A stretch of 64,000 nt of DNA from Egibacteraceae bacterium (GTDB lineage Bacteria > Actinomycetota > Nitriliruptoria > Euzebyales > Egibacteraceae). The notes under the pieces were generated by a model. The model was not told the DNA's origin and did not search any database. It saw nothing but the letters and a program-made list of their open reading frames with translations. Below are positions 16,990 to 26,226 of the stretch, in pieces; within the stretch, counting starts at the first letter, position 1, and each line of letters starts with the position of its first letter. The position numbers and the translations under genes were made by a program. The stretch spans positions 1 to 64,000 of the forward strand of contig JAUJNX010000015.1 of assembly GCA_030447925.1 (NCBI GenBank). Direction: 5' to 3'.

Positions 16990-18036
16990 GTGGCACGGCA
17001 GGGCAGGACCTGGGGGGCGCTGCTGCGCCGCGTCCTGGAGATCGCGGCGATCGGGCTGGCGGTGTACCTGCTGCTGCCCCAGCTCGCCGGTCTCGAGGCG
17101 ACCGGGCAGGCGCTGGCCGCGTCGCGGTGGTACGTGATCGTGGCGGTGGTGGCGCTGGAGGCCGCGAGCCTGCTGGCCTACGCCGAGGTCGGGGTCCTCA
17201 TGGTCCGGCGCACCGGCGAGCGCCCGCCCAAGCGGCTGATGCAGCGCATGACGGTGGTCGGGCTGTCCCTGGGGCGCACCCTGCCCGGCGGGAGCGCCGC
17301 GGCGATGGCGCTGAACATCCGCCTGCTGTCGGCGCAGGGGGTCGACCCCGCGCGGGCGACCGTCGCGCTGGCCGCGTCCGGCGCGATCTCCTCGGCCGTG
17401 CTGGCCCTGCTGCTGCCCGGGGCGTCGCTGCTCGCCTTCACCAGCGGCAACCCGGGGGTGGTGGTCCAGGGGCTGCTGGGCGTCAGCGCCGTGGTCGTCA
17501 TCGCGGTCGCGCTGCTGCCGCTGACCGCGCGCCAGCCGCGGCGCATCGCGGCGCTGGCCGAGCTCGCGGAACGCGCCTCGCGCGGCATCGCCCGGGGGCC
17601 GCTGCGCCGGCGCGTCCCGCCCGGGGCCACGCGCGAGGCGGTCACGCGCGGCCTCTACGCCGTGCGCGACGTCAGCCGCGACCCCCGCGTCCTGGTCCGG
17701 GCGGCGGCGTGGGCCCTGGCCAACTGGCTGCTCGACGTCGCCGTCCTCGTCGTGATCGCGTCCACGGTCGGCCGCGGCACGCCGTTCGCGGGCCTGCTGC
17801 TCGCCTACATCGTGGCCCAGCTCAGCATGGCCCTGCCCATCACCCCGGGGGGCGTCGGCATCGCGGAGGCGGCCATGACCGCCTCGCTGCTCGCCTCCGG
17901 CGCGCCCGCGGCGGCGGCCACCGCCACCGCCCTGGGCTACCGCATCGTCAGCCACTGGCTGCCCATCCTGGTCGGCCTCGCCCTCCTGCCGACCGTCACC
18001 GGCGGCCTGCGCCGCCGCAGGCGGCACCTGCGGTGA
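16990..18036 (+). CDS. lysylphosphatidylglycerol-synthase TM-like (YbhN/flippase-like) membrane protein
   Basis: About 348 residues and about eight membrane helices with the family pattern: LEIAAIGLAVYLLLPQL, GLSLGRTLPGGSAAAMALNIRLL, TVALAASGAISSAVLALLL, and the well-conserved QLSMALPITPGGVGIAEAAMTASLLASG near the end. Proteins of this type (UPF0104) include the flippase half of MprF and glycolipid-related transporters. No catalytic transferase domain is attached. The GTG at 16990 has GGAGG four bases upstream; a GTG at 16972 is the alternative. The downstream 66-codon frame overlaps its stop. Confidence 0.85.
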   Translation: MARQGRTWGALLRRVLEIAAIGLAVYLLLPQLAGLEATGQALAASRWYVIVAVVALEAASLLAYAEVGVLMVRRTGERPPKRLMQRMTVVGLSLGRTLPGGSAAAMALNIRLLSAQGVDPARATVALAASGAISSAVLALLLPGASLLAFTSGNPGVVVQGLLGVSAVVVIAVALLPLTARQPRRIAALAELAERASRGIARGPLRRRVPPGATREAVTRGLYAVRDVSRDPRVLVRAAAWALANWLLDVAVLVVIASTVGRGTPFAGLLLAYIVAQLSMALPITPGGVGIAEAAMTASLLASGAPAAAATATALGYRIVSHWLPILVGLALLPTVTGGLRRRRRHLR

Positions 18037-18233
18037 ACCGCGCCCAGCGGGCGGCGCGACAAGCGGTCGTGCGCGACCCCGCCCATGGGGAGTACAGGAG
18101 GAAGCGGGACGTGATCGGGGACGCCGTCGAGCTCGTGGTCGACTGGCTGCTGCACTGGTGGTTCTACCGGGGCCGCGCCGAGCGACCCGCGGTCACCGGT
18201 CCCCGGGGGCGGCACCGTCGCCGCGCAGGGTAG
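18033..18233 (+). CDS. small conserved-looking hypothetical protein
   Basis: A 66-codon frame starts at a GTG that overlaps the flippase-like gene stop (GTGA), the usual sign of translational coupling. The product is basic with an amphipathic/aromatic centre (ELVVDWLLHWWFYRGRAE). I do not recognise it. Being short and in a GC-rich region, it may be a chance frame, but the coupled start and the use of the otherwise empty gap support it. Confidence 0.4.
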   Translation: MNRAQRAARQAVVRDPAHGEYRRKRDVIGDAVELVVDWLLHWWFYRGRAERPAVTGPRGRHRRRAG

Positions 18234-18257
18234 GCGGGCCCCCGCGAGGAGGCAGGG

Positions 18258-19061
18258 ATGCGGAGGGCGGGGTGGGACGCGCGGCGGCGCAACCGGCGCA
18301 TCGGTACGGCCGACCAGGGTTGGGGCGCGGACAACCGGATGGTCGTGCCCGAGGCGTGGCACGGCCTCCGCCCGGCGCCCGAACGCTTCGGTCCGCACCA
18401 GGTCGTGGAACGGACGATCGCCGGCGCCTCGCGGACGTTCCTGATCCAGGCCACGCGCCCCGGCACCGACCACCCCTGCACGGTCGAGGACGTCGCCCAC
18501 CTCCTGGCGCACGTGCCCGCCGACGACCTGCGCGGCCTGACCCTGTTCGTGCTGCGCCAGCCCACCCGCAAGCACGAGCTGCTGCGACCGGTCTGGGGCC
18601 GGCTGGTGTTCGAGCAGGCGATCGGACGGCACGTCGGACCCGCGGTGGAGCTGGAGAGCCTGGCCACGCCCGCGACCCTGCTGTTCGGTCGCGGGCGTGG
18701 CGTGTACGACGCCCGCAGGTTGGAGCGGCTGGTGGCGGACGGGCACGGCGTCGAGCGGGACCGCCACGGTCAGGTCCGCGTGGCCGTGACGCGGGAGAGT
18801 GCGCGCGCCACCCAGTTGCACTGGACGCTGCTGCACGAGATCGGTCACTGGGTCGACTGGCGACGGCACGTGGTGCCACTGCCGCCGCAGCCGTCCGAGG
18901 CGGACGAGCAGCGCTGGTGGGCGGCGACGGGGCGCTACTGGCGGCGGCCGTGGCGCGAGCGGGAGGAGGCGGCCGACCGTTACGCCGCCCGTCTGCGCTC
19001 CCGCCTCCACGACGACGGCGTGATCCCGTTCGCCCCCCGGGACGCCACCGCTCAGGCGTAG
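18258..19061 (+). CDS. putative zinc metallopeptidase with HEIGH motif, orphan family
   Basis: The 267-residue soluble protein has no signal peptide or membrane helix. Residues 193-197 are HEIGH within QLHWTLLHEIGHWVDW, the classic zincin HExxH site; about 40 residues later EREEAADRYAARL (234-245) provides an E/D-x-x-A-D helix that commonly carries the third zinc ligand in ImmA/SprT-like peptidases. The N-terminal half (MVVPEAWHGLRP, TRPGTDHPCTVEDVAHLLAHVPADDL, LFVLRQPTRKHELL) is unknown to me. It stands alone, convergent with truA and overlapping its end by 10 bp. Confidence 0.7.
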   Translation: MRRAGWDARRRNRRIGTADQGWGADNRMVVPEAWHGLRPAPERFGPHQVVERTIAGASRTFLIQATRPGTDHPCTVEDVAHLLAHVPADDLRGLTLFVLRQPTRKHELLRPVWGRLVFEQAIGRHVGPAVELESLATPATLLFGRGRGVYDARRLERLVADGHGVERDRHGQVRVAVTRESARATQLHWTLLHEIGHWVDWRRHVVPLPPQPSEADEQRWWAATGRYWRRPWREREEAADRYAARLRSRLHDDGVIPFAPRDATAQA

Positions 19062-19801
19062 TCGACGGCGATCAGGGTGAGGCCGTGCGGCGGGGCGATC
19101 GCGCCCACGGCGGCCCGGTCGCGGCCGGCGAGCACGGCGGCGACGTGCCCGGGGTCGCGGCGGCCGCGGCCGACCGGCAGCAGGGCCCCGACGATCGAGC
19201 GGACCATCTGGTGGCAGAAGGCCTGGCCGTCGACCTCGACGGTGACGAGGTCGGGGCCCGCGCGCAGGGCCTCCACGCGCAGGACCCGGCGCACCAGGTG
19301 CTGGTCCCCCGCCCGGCGGCAGAACGCCGAGAAGTCGTGCTCGCCGACCAGGGCCGCGGCGGCGGCGGTCATCGCCGCCGGGTCCAGGGGTGGCCCGCCC
19401 AGGTGCCAGGTGTCGTGGCGCCACAGCGGGGCCATCGCCTCGGCGTCGCAGATCCGGTAGCGGTAGCGCCGGGCGCGGGCGGAGAAGCGCGCGTCGAAGC
19501 CGCCGGGCGCGACGGCGACCGACCAGACCGTGAGGTCGGCGCCGCAGAGCCGGTCCAGCGCGCGCCGCGCGCGGCCCAGGTCCGCCAGGTACCGCCAGTC
19601 CTCGGGCACGTCGCAGGTGACGACCTGGGCCAGCGCGTGCACACCGGCGTCGGTGCGCCCCGCCCCGGTCGTCGCCACGACCCGCCCCACCAGGCGCTCC
19701 AGGGCCGCCTCCAGCACGCCCTGCACGGTGCGCTGGCCCGGCTGGCGGGCGAAACCGCGGAACCCACCCCCGTCGTACGCCAGGTCGATCCGCAGGCGCA
19801 C
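19052..19801 (-). CDS. truA: tRNA pseudouridine(38-40) synthase
   Basis: The 249-residue enzyme isomerises uridines 38-40 of tRNA anticodon arms. The catalytic aspartate lies in GAGRTDAGVHALAQV; also seen are LAYDGGGFRGFARQPGQRTVQG at the start, RRYRYRI, and FCHQMVRSIVGALLPVGRG near the end. It starts with GTG (19801) 31 bp after rplQ, the usual distal gene of the alpha operon. Confidence 0.96.
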   Translation of the reverse strand: MRLRIDLAYDGGGFRGFARQPGQRTVQGVLEAALERLVGRVVATTGAGRTDAGVHALAQVVTCDVPEDWRYLADLGRARRALDRLCGADLTVWSVAVAPGGFDARFSARARRYRYRICDAEAMAPLWRHDTWHLGGPPLDPAAMTAAAAALVGEHDFSAFCRRAGDQHLVRRVLRVEALRAGPDLVTVEVDGQAFCHQMVRSIVGALLPVGRGRRDPGHVAAVLAGRDRAAVGAIAPPHGLTLIAVDYA

Positions 19802-19832
19802 GGGGAGGTGGGTTCCGGGGTGGTGCGGGGTG

Positions 19833-20720
19833 CTACTCGTTGACGTTCTGGCCGCTGCCGGGCTGCTCGTCGGCCGGGATCGGGCCAGTGATCGGCTCGC
19901 CGCCCTCGGTCGCGTCGTCGGTCAGGCCGCCGGCCTCGTCGGGTGAGGGCGACTCGGTGTCCTGGTCGGGGTTGCCGGAGGGACCGCCCGCGCCGGTGTC
20001 GCTGTCCACGGGGTCCTCCTCGGCCGCCAGGCGGGCCTCGACCTCGGCGGGGTCGGCCTCGACCTCGTCGAGGTCGTCCGCGGCGGGCGCCGCGGCCGGC
20101 ACGCCGACCGCGCCCGTCGCCGCGACCTGCTGCGACCGGCGCCCGAACAGCCCGCGGCGGGGCTGGTCGTCGTGGTCGTGGTCGTGGTCGGCGTGGTCCT
20201 CGTCGTCCTCTGCCGGGGTGAGGTCCTCGCCCCGGTCGACCGCGGCCAGCCGCTCCTCCTCGCGCTGCTGCGCGGTCGAGGACAGCGTGCCGCCGCGGCG
20301 GCGGCGCAGGCTCCAGCGCCGGCGGGGCGCCTCGGTCAGGTCGCCGGCCGCGCCCGGGGCCTCGATGCCCTCGACCAGCTCGATGAGGGCCATGGGGGCC
20401 GCGTCGCCCTTGCGCGGGCCGAGCTTGAGCACCCGGGTGTAGCCGCCGTCGCGCTCGGCGAACGCCGGGCCGATGTCGGTGAACAGCTTGTGGACCACGT
20501 CGCGGTCGCGGACGACCTTGAGCACCTGCCGGCGCGCGTGGACGTCACCGCGCTTGGCGAAGGTGATCATCTTCTCCGCCAGCGGCTGGACCGTCTTGGC
20601 CTTGGGCAGAGTGGTGGTGATCCGCCCGTGGCGGAACAGCTCCGTGGACAGGTTGGACAGGATCAGGCGCTGGTGCGCCGGACCGTGGCCGAACCGGGGG
20701 CCCTTCGTGGGCTGCGGCAT
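19833..20720 (-). CDS. rplQ: 50S ribosomal protein L17 with long acidic tail
   Basis: Residues 1 to about 117 are normal L17 ([70 protein letters not shown]). The remaining ~178 residues are a low-complexity tail: first basic ([11 protein letters not shown]), then very acidic with a His/Asp run ([14 protein letters not shown]) and a Gly/Pro/Glu-rich end. Most L17 proteins are 120-200 residues, so 295 is unusually long. The tail may be disordered and solvent-exposed near the exit tunnel, where L17 sits. Confidence 0.95.
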   Translation of the reverse strand: MPQPTKGPRFGHGPAHQRLILSNLSTELFRHGRITTTLPKAKTVQPLAEKMITFAKRGDVHARRQVLKVVRDRDVVHKLFTDIGPAFAERDGGYTRVLKLGPRKGDAAPMALIELVEGIEAPGAAGDLTEAPRRRWSLRRRRGGTLSSTAQQREEERLAAVDRGEDLTPAEDDEDHADHDHDHDDQPRRGLFGRRSQQVAATGAVGVPAAAPAADDLDEVEADPAEVEARLAAEEDPVDSDTGAGGPSGNPDQDTESPSPDEAGGLTDDATEGGEPITGPIPADEQPGSGQNVNE

Positions 20721-20736
20721 GGTGGTCAGGTCCTTT

Positions 20737-21708
20737 TCAGCTGTAGGAGCCGGCGCCGCCGCCCGAGTAGTCCGCGAGCGACAGGCCCATCTCCGTCAGC
20801 TTCATGCGGACCTCGTCGATCGACTTCTGGCCGAAGTTGCGGATGTCGAGCAGGTCCTGCTCCGACTTCTGCACCAGCTCGCCGACCGTCGACACGCCCT
20901 CGCGCTTCAGGCAGTTGTAGGAGCGGACCGACAGGTCCATGTCCTCGATGGGCAGGGACAGGTTGGGCGACTGCGGGCCGCCGACCGCGCCGTCGAGCCC
21001 GATGGACAGGCCGCCGGGGCCGCCCTCCTCGAACTCGGCGAACAGGCCGAACAGGTCGCGCAGGGTCTCCCCCGCCGACGCCAGGGCCTCGGCCGGCGTG
21101 ACCGACGCGTCGGTCTCCACGTCGAGGATCAGGCGGTCGTAGTTGGTCATCTGCTCGACGCGGGTGTCCTCGACGCGGTACGCCACGCGGCGGACCGGCG
21201 AGTAGATCGAGTCGATCGGGATGACACCGATCGGTAGGTCGGGGCGCTTGTTGCGCTCCGCCGAGACGTACCCGCGGCCGCGCTCGACCGTGAGGTACAT
21301 CTCCACGCGGCCCTTGCGGTTCAGGGTCGCGATGTGGAGGTCGCGGTTGAGGATCTCGACCTCGCTGGGCGCGGTGATGAAGTCCGCGGTGATCTCGCCG
21401 GGCCCCTCACCACCCAGGAAGATCTCGACCGGCTCGTCGGAGAACGAGCGCAGGACGAGGTCCTTGAGGTTCAGGATGATGTCGGTGACATCCTCCTTGA
21501 CGCCCTCGATCGAGCTGAACTCGTGGAGCACGCCCTCGATGCGGACGCTGGTGACGGCCGCGCCCGGGATCGACGAGATCAGGGTGCGGCGCAGGCTGGC
21601 GCCGAGCGTGTAGCCGAAACCCGGCTCCAGGGGCTCGATGGAGAAGGTGGAGCGCGTCCCCTCGACGAGGACGTTCTCGGTGATGGTGGGGCGCTGGACG
21701 GTGAGCAC
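20737..21708 (-). CDS. rpoA: DNA-directed RNA polymerase alpha subunit
   Basis: The 323-residue subunit nucleates polymerase assembly. The N-terminal domain shows [31 protein letters not shown] and [17 protein letters not shown]; the C-terminal domain that touches UP elements and activators has [21 protein letters not shown] and [15 protein letters not shown]. Position between rpsD and rplQ is the standard alpha operon. Confidence 0.98.
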   Translation of the reverse strand: MLTVQRPTITENVLVEGTRSTFSIEPLEPGFGYTLGASLRRTLISSIPGAAVTSVRIEGVLHEFSSIEGVKEDVTDIILNLKDLVLRSFSDEPVEIFLGGEGPGEITADFITAPSEVEILNRDLHIATLNRKGRVEMYLTVERGRGYVSAERNKRPDLPIGVIPIDSIYSPVRRVAYRVEDTRVEQMTNYDRLILDVETDASVTPAEALASAGETLRDLFGLFAEFEEGGPGGLSIGLDGAVGGPQSPNLSLPIEDMDLSVRSYNCLKREGVSTVGELVQKSEQDLLDIRNFGQKSIDEVRMKLTEMGLSLADYSGGGAGSYS

Positions 21709-21753
21709 GGCGGCGTTCGCCTCCTCGGCGACTGCGGTGGTACGAGGTGGTTC

Positions 21754-22362
21754 CTACTTGCTGTAGAGCTCGACGATCAGCTGCTCGGCGACGGGGACGT
21801 CGATCTGCTGGCGGTTCGGCAGGTTGAGCACGCTGACCTGGCGCTGACCCTGGTCCAGGGACAGCCAGCCCGGGATCTGCCGGCCCGGAGCGAGCTCCAT
21901 CGCACCCAGCACGGGGACGATGTCGACGCTGCGCTCCTTGATGGTGATCACGTCGCCCGGCTCCACCTGGTAGCTGGGGATGTTCACCGTGCGGCCGTTG
22001 ACGCGGACGTGCCGGTGGGTGACGAGCTGGCGCGCCTGCGGGCGCGTCACCGCCAGCCCACCGCGGAACACGACGTTGTCGAGGCGCCGCTCGAGCATGA
22101 CCAGCAGGTTCTCGCCGGTCAGGCCCTGCTTGCGCGTCGCCTTGTCGTAGTAGTTGCGGAACTGCTTCTCCAGCACGCCGTAGATGCGGCGGGTCTTCTG
22201 CTTCTCGCGCAGCTGGAGCAGGTACTCGGACTCCTTGATGCGCCCGCGCCCGTGCTCGCCCGGCGGGTAGGGGCGCTTCTCGGTGGCGCAGTGGCGCTTC
22301 TCGCAGATGCGCATGCGCTCACGCCGGCACTGGCGGCACTTGGGACCGGTGTAACGAGCCAT
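21754..22362 (-). CDS. rpsD: 30S ribosomal protein S4, zinc-binding form
   Basis: The 202-residue primary 16S-binding protein has the zinc-type N-terminus: four cysteines in KCRQCRRERMRICEKRHC near residues 9-26. The S4 RNA-binding domain follows (ERRLDNVVFRGGLAVTRPQARQLVTHRHVRVNG). The end ...PVAEQLIVELYSK is typical. Spacing of 45 bp to rpoA is ordinary for the alpha operon. Confidence 0.97.
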   Translation of the reverse strand: MARYTGPKCRQCRRERMRICEKRHCATEKRPYPPGEHGRGRIKESEYLLQLREKQKTRRIYGVLEKQFRNYYDKATRKQGLTGENLLVMLERRLDNVVFRGGLAVTRPQARQLVTHRHVRVNGRTVNIPSYQVEPGDVITIKERSVDIVPVLGAMELAPGRQIPGWLSLDQGQRQVSVLNLPNRQQIDVPVAEQLIVELYSK

Positions 22363-22385
22363 GGTGGGTCAAGTCTCCTGAGGCG

Positions 22386-22802
22386 TCAGACGCGGCGGCG
22401 CTTGGGCGGCCGGCAGCCGTTGTGCGGGATGGGGGTCACGTCCTTGATCGCGGCGACCTCGAGGCCGTTGGCCTGCAGCGACCGGATCGCGGTCTCGCGG
22501 CCGGACCCCGGCCCCTTGACGTAGACGTCCACGCGCCGGACCCCGTAGTCGGCCGCGCCCTTGGCCGCCTTCTCCGCGGCCATCTGCGCCGCGTACGGCG
22601 TGGACTTGCGGCTGCCCTTGAACCCGACGTTGCCCGACGAGGCCCACGACAGGACGTTGCCCTGCGGGTCCGTGATCGTGACGATCGTGTTGTTGAACGA
22701 GCTCTTGATGTGGGCCTGGCCCGACTCGACCCGGCGGCGCTCCTTCTTGCGCTGCCGGTTCTTGGCGGTACCGCTGCCCTGCTGCTTGCGCTGCTGTGCC
22801 AT
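22386..22802 (-). CDS. rpsK: 30S ribosomal protein S11
   Basis: The 138-residue protein forms part of the platform and mRNA exit. After a basic N-terminal extension ([15 protein letters not shown]) the conserved body shows [59 protein letters not shown] and the end [14 protein letters not shown]. It follows rpsM by 15 bp. Confidence 0.97.
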   Translation of the reverse strand: MAQQRKQQGSGTAKNRQRKKERRRVESGQAHIKSSFNNTIVTITDPQGNVLSWASSGNVGFKGSRKSTPYAAQMAAEKAAKGAADYGVRRVDVYVKGPGSGRETAIRSLQANGLEVAAIKDVTPIPHNGCRPPKRRRV

Positions 22803-22817
22803 GAGGTGATCCCGCCC

Positions 22818-23204
22818 CTACTTCCGGATCTTCTTCTTCAGCCCGCCGACCGTGCGCTTCGGGCCCTTGCGGGTGCGCGCGTTGGTGTGCGTGCGCTGCC
22901 CCCGGACCGGGAGCCCGCGACGGTGGCGGATGCCCTGGTACGAGCCGATCTCGACCTTGCGCTTGATGTTCTGCTGGACCTCGCGCCGCAGGTCGCCCTC
23001 GATGCGGAAGTTGCCCTCGATGAACTCGCGCAGCAGGCGCACGTCGTCGTCGGACAGGTCGCGGACGCGCGTCGACGGGTCGACCCCCGTCGCGCTGAGG
23101 GTCTGCTGCGCGCGGGTGCGGCCGACGCCGAAGATGTAGGTGAGGCCGATCTCCACGCGCTTCTCACGCGGGAGGTCGACGCCGGCGATGCGTGCCAGTG
23201 CCAT
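22818..23204 (-). CDS. rpsM: 30S ribosomal protein S13
   Basis: The 128-residue protein of the 30S head contacts tRNA and the 50S bridge. Seen: [25 protein letters not shown], a helix-two-turn-helix region, and the basic tail [29 protein letters not shown]. It stands 28 bp after rpmJ at the head of the alpha gene block. Confidence 0.97.
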   Translation of the reverse strand: MALARIAGVDLPREKRVEIGLTYIFGVGRTRAQQTLSATGVDPSTRVRDLSDDDVRLLREFIEGNFRIEGDLRREVQQNIKRKVEIGSYQGIRHRRGLPVRGQRTHTNARTRKGPKRTVGGLKKKIRK

Positions 23205-23232
23205 GTGCGGAGGGCTCCTTCGGGTGCGGGCG

Positions 23233-23346
23233 CTAGCCCTGGCGCTGCTTGTGCCGGGGGTTCGAGCAGATCACCATCACGCGGCCGTGCCGGCGGATGA
23301 TCCGGCACTTCTCGCAGATGCGCTTGACGCTGGGCTGGACCTTCAT
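23233..23346 (-). CDS. rpmJ: 50S ribosomal protein L36, zinc form
   Basis: A 37-residue protein, [18 protein letters not shown] at the start and [21 protein letters not shown] at the end. The CxxC...C...H set (C11, C14, C27, H32) is the zinc-binding form of L36. Normally infA precedes rpmJ after map; here only 122 non-coding bases with a terminator separate map from rpmJ. Confidence 0.96.
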   Translation of the reverse strand: MKVQPSVKRICEKCRIIRRHGRVMVICSNPRHKQRQG

Positions 23347-23429
23347 GGGTGCGTGCGCTTTCGGTCTCGGGCGTGCCGCGCGGCGGCCTGGTCAGGGACA
23401 TCCTGGACAGGGGCGGAGCCGGGCAACGC

Positions 23430-23453
23430 AAAAGGGCCTCGCCAAGGCGAAGC
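23430..23453 (-). terminator. intrinsic terminator between map and rpmJ
   Basis: Reading the minus strand, GCTTCGCC pairs with GGCGAGGC (one G-U pair) around TT, and CCTTTTG follows. It lies 16 bp after the map stop and would separate the spc transcript (…secY-adk-map) from rpmJ-rpsM-rpsK-rpsD-rpoA-rplQ-truA. Only a weak promoter candidate (TTGCCC, no clear -10) is visible in the rest of the gap. Confidence 0.65.
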
Positions 23454-23468
23454 GCTCCGGTGAGGTTA

Positions 23469-24269
23469 TCATCCGGCGGCCCGCATCGCCAACGGCCAGG
23501 CGGGCTCGTCGTCGCGGGCCGTCAGCACCCACGGGCCGTCGTCGGTGATGGCGACGGTGTGCTCCCAGTGGCTGGACAGCGACCCGTCCTGGGTCACGAC
23601 CGTCCAGTCGTCGGCGAGCGTGCGGGTGTCGGCGGTGCCCAGGTTGAACATGGGCTCGACCGCCAGGACCAGGCCCGGGACCAGCTTGGGGCCCCGGCCC
23701 GGGCGGCCGAAGTTGGGGACGTGGGGGTCTTCGTGCAGTGCGCGGCCGATGCCGTGGCCCACGTACTCGCGGACCACGCCGTAGCCGTGCGGGGTCGCGA
23801 CGGCCTCGACCGCCGCGGAGATGTCCGACAGCCGCCGGCCCTTGGCCGCGGCCTCGAGGCCCGCCCACAGGCCCTGGCGGGTGCGCTCCACGAGGTCGCG
23901 CACCTCCGGGGCCACGGTGTCCTCGCCCCCGACGATCCAGGTCACCGCGGAGTCGCCGTGGTAGCCGTCGACGATGGCGCCGGCGTCGATCTTGATCAGG
24001 TCGCCCTCGCGCAGGACCACGTCGGGCGAGGGGATGCCGTGGACGATCTGGTCGTTGACCGACGTGCACAGGGTCGCAGGGAAGCCCCGGTAGCCCTTGA
24101 ACGACGGGATGCCGCCGCGCGAGCGGACCTCGCGCTCGGCGACCTCGTCGAGGTGCTGGGTCGAGACGCCGGGCCGGACGACCTCGCGCAGCACCTGGTG
24201 CAGCTCCGCGACGACCTTGCCCGCCTTGGCCATCAGCTCGACCTCGGCGGGGGACTTGCGCACGATCAT
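23469..24269 (-). CDS. map: type I methionine aminopeptidase
   Basis: The 266-residue enzyme removes the initiator methionine from new proteins. Metal ligands appear in order: IDAGAIVDGYHGDSA (two Asp), VGHGIGRALHEDPHVPNFG (His), LAVEPMF (Glu) and SSHWEHTVAI (Glu). The N-terminus lacks the SH3-binding extension of the other actinobacterial paralogue. Downstream of adk as usual in the spc cluster. Confidence 0.97.
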   Translation of the reverse strand: MIVRKSPAEVELMAKAGKVVAELHQVLREVVRPGVSTQHLDEVAEREVRSRGGIPSFKGYRGFPATLCTSVNDQIVHGIPSPDVVLREGDLIKIDAGAIVDGYHGDSAVTWIVGGEDTVAPEVRDLVERTRQGLWAGLEAAAKGRRLSDISAAVEAVATPHGYGVVREYVGHGIGRALHEDPHVPNFGRPGRGPKLVPGLVLAVEPMFNLGTADTRTLADDWTVVTQDGSLSSHWEHTVAITDDGPWVLTARDDEPAWPLAMRAAG

Positions 24270-24294
24270 GTGTGCACCTCACACGCCGGGCGGC

Positions 24295-24897
24295 TCACGG
24301 CTGCACCTCGGACGACGGCTCCTGCGGGGGGATCTCGCGCAGCACCGCCAGGGCGCGTGCCGTCACCTCGTCCACGGAGCCGACGGCCGCCACGTCCCGC
24401 AGGAGGCCGCGTTCGGTGTAGAAGAACTCCAACGGCTCGGTCTTGCCGTGGTATTCCGCCAGCCGCTGACGGATCACGTCCTCGGTGTCGTCCTCGCGGC
24501 CCTCGATCGACGCGCGCCGGAACAGCCGGTCGATGACCTCGTCGTCGTCCACCACGAAGCGCAGCACGACGGTCAGCGGGGTGCCGGCGTCGGCCAGCAG
24601 GTCCTCCAGCGCCAGCGCCTGGGGCACCGTGCGGGGGAAGCCGTCGAGCAGGAAGCCGGCGGCGCAGTCCCCCTGCGCCAGCCGGTCGCCGACCATGTCG
24701 ATCACGACCTCGTCGGGGACGAGGTCGCCGCGCTTCATGAACGACTGGGCGCGGCGCCCCAGATCGGTCTGCTCGGCCACGTTGCGCCGGAAGATGTCGC
24801 CCGTGGAGATGTGCGGGATCCCGTGCTCGGTCGCGATGCGCGCCGCCTGCGTCCCCTTGCCCGCCCCCGGGGGGCCCAGCAGCACCAGTCGCGTCAT
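24295..24897 (-). CDS. adk: adenylate kinase
   Basis: The 200-residue enzyme balances ATP, ADP and AMP. It has the P-loop GPPGAGKGTQAARIA at 8-22, the AMP site STGDIFR and RGDLVPDEVVIDMV, GFLLDGFPRT, and a short LID typical of actinobacteria (RRASIEGREDDTEDVIRQRL), without zinc cysteines. Its ATG overlaps the secY stop (ATGA), so the genes are translationally coupled. Confidence 0.97.
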   Translation of the reverse strand: MTRLVLLGPPGAGKGTQAARIATEHGIPHISTGDIFRRNVAEQTDLGRRAQSFMKRGDLVPDEVVIDMVGDRLAQGDCAAGFLLDGFPRTVPQALALEDLLADAGTPLTVVLRFVVDDDEVIDRLFRRASIEGREDDTEDVIRQRLAEYHGKTEPLEFFYTERGLLRDVAAVGSVDEVTARALAVLREIPPQEPSSEVQP

Positions 24898-26201
24898 GAC
24901 CGCAGGAAGCCCTCGTAGTGGCGCTGCATCAGCTGGGACTCCAGCTGCTTCATCGTCTCCAGCGCCACGCCGACGGCGATCAGCAGGGCCGACCCCCCCA
25001 GCGGGAACGACACGCCCGGCACGAAAGCCAGCGCGATCATCGGGATGATGGCCAGGAAGCCCAGGTAGATCGACCCCGGCAGGGTGATGCGGGTGAGGAC
25101 GCGGTCGAGGTACTCCGCGGTGGGACGGCCCGGGCGGATGCCGGGGATGAACCCGCCGTACTTCTTCATGTTGTCGGCCACGTCGGTCGGGTTGAAGGTG
25201 ATCGACGTGTAGAAGTACGCGAAGAAGATGATGAGCAGGAACGTCAGCACCGTGGCGACGGGCGAGAACGTCCCGCCCGTGGAGTTCAGGTAGCGGTCGA
25301 TGAAGTTGGTGACCGAGGGGTTGCCCGCGATCGACGCGACCAGGCTGGGGAGGTACAGCAGGCTGGAGGCGAAGATGATCGGGATGACGCCGGCCTGGTT
25401 GACCTTCAGCGGGATGTAGGTCGACGTCCCGCCGTAGGTGCGCCGGCCCACCTGACGCTTGGCGTACTGCACCGGGATGCGGCGCTGTGCCTGCTCGACG
25501 TAGACCACCCCGACGATCAGCAGCAGCACGATCAGCAGCGCGACGCCCAGGATGACGGGGCCGTTGTCGCGGTTGAGCAGCTGGCTGCCCTGGCTGGGCA
25601 GCTGGGAGATGATCGACGCGAAGATCAGCAGCGAGATGCCGTTGCCGATGCCGCGCTGGGTCACCAGCTCGCCCAGGTACATGACGAACGCGGTGCCCGC
25701 GGTCAGCGTCAGCACCTGCAGGGCGGTGATGTACCACGAGTTGTCGGGGATCAGGCCGGGCACCGCCACGCCGAACAGCTGCTCGGGCGCGTTGCCGATG
25801 ACCACCAGCAGCGCGGTCGACTGCAGGACCGCCAGCACCACGGTCAGGTACCGGGTGAACTGGGTGATCCGCTTGGTGCCGCTCTCACCCTCCTTCTGCC
25901 AGCGCTCCAGCCGCGGGATGACCACGGTGAGCAGCTGCATGATGATGCTGGAGGTGATGTAGGGCATGATCCCCAGCGCGAAGATCGCCAACTGCGACAG
26001 CGCACCGCCGGAGAACAGGTTGATCAGGCCGGCGGCGCCGGCCGTGGCGCTCTGCTCGCGCAGCGTCTGGAGCACCTGGAAGTCCACCCCGGGGATCGGG
26101 ATGAACGAACCCAGCCGGTAGACGGCGACGATCCCGAACGTGAACAGGATCTTCTTCCGGAGCTCCGGGACCTTGTAGGCGTTGACGAACGCGCGGAACA
26201 T
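24894..26201 (-). CDS. secY: protein translocase channel subunit SecY
   Basis: The 435-residue membrane protein has ten helices and forms the Sec protein channel. Recognisable parts: FTFGIVAVYRLGSFIPIPGVD (TM1), GIMPYITSSIIMQLL, QRGIGNGISLLIFASI, YVEQAQRRIPVQYAKRQVGRR (cytoplasmic loop that contacts SecA and the ribosome), NPTDVADNMKKYGGFIPGIRPG. The ATG at 26201 (MFRAFVNAYKVPEL) is the normal N-terminus. Confidence 0.98.
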   Translation of the reverse strand: MFRAFVNAYKVPELRKKILFTFGIVAVYRLGSFIPIPGVDFQVLQTLREQSATAGAAGLINLFSGGALSQLAIFALGIMPYITSSIIMQLLTVVIPRLERWQKEGESGTKRITQFTRYLTVVLAVLQSTALLVVIGNAPEQLFGVAVPGLIPDNSWYITALQVLTLTAGTAFVMYLGELVTQRGIGNGISLLIFASIISQLPSQGSQLLNRDNGPVILGVALLIVLLLIVGVVYVEQAQRRIPVQYAKRQVGRRTYGGTSTYIPLKVNQAGVIPIIFASSLLYLPSLVASIAGNPSVTNFIDRYLNSTGGTFSPVATVLTFLLIIFFAYFYTSITFNPTDVADNMKKYGGFIPGIRPGRPTAEYLDRVLTRITLPGSIYLGFLAIIPMIALAFVPGVSFPLGGSALLIAVGVALETMKQLESQLMQRHYEGFLRS

Positions 26202-26226
26202 CGCCCTCTCCCTGCCGTGGTCGGCG

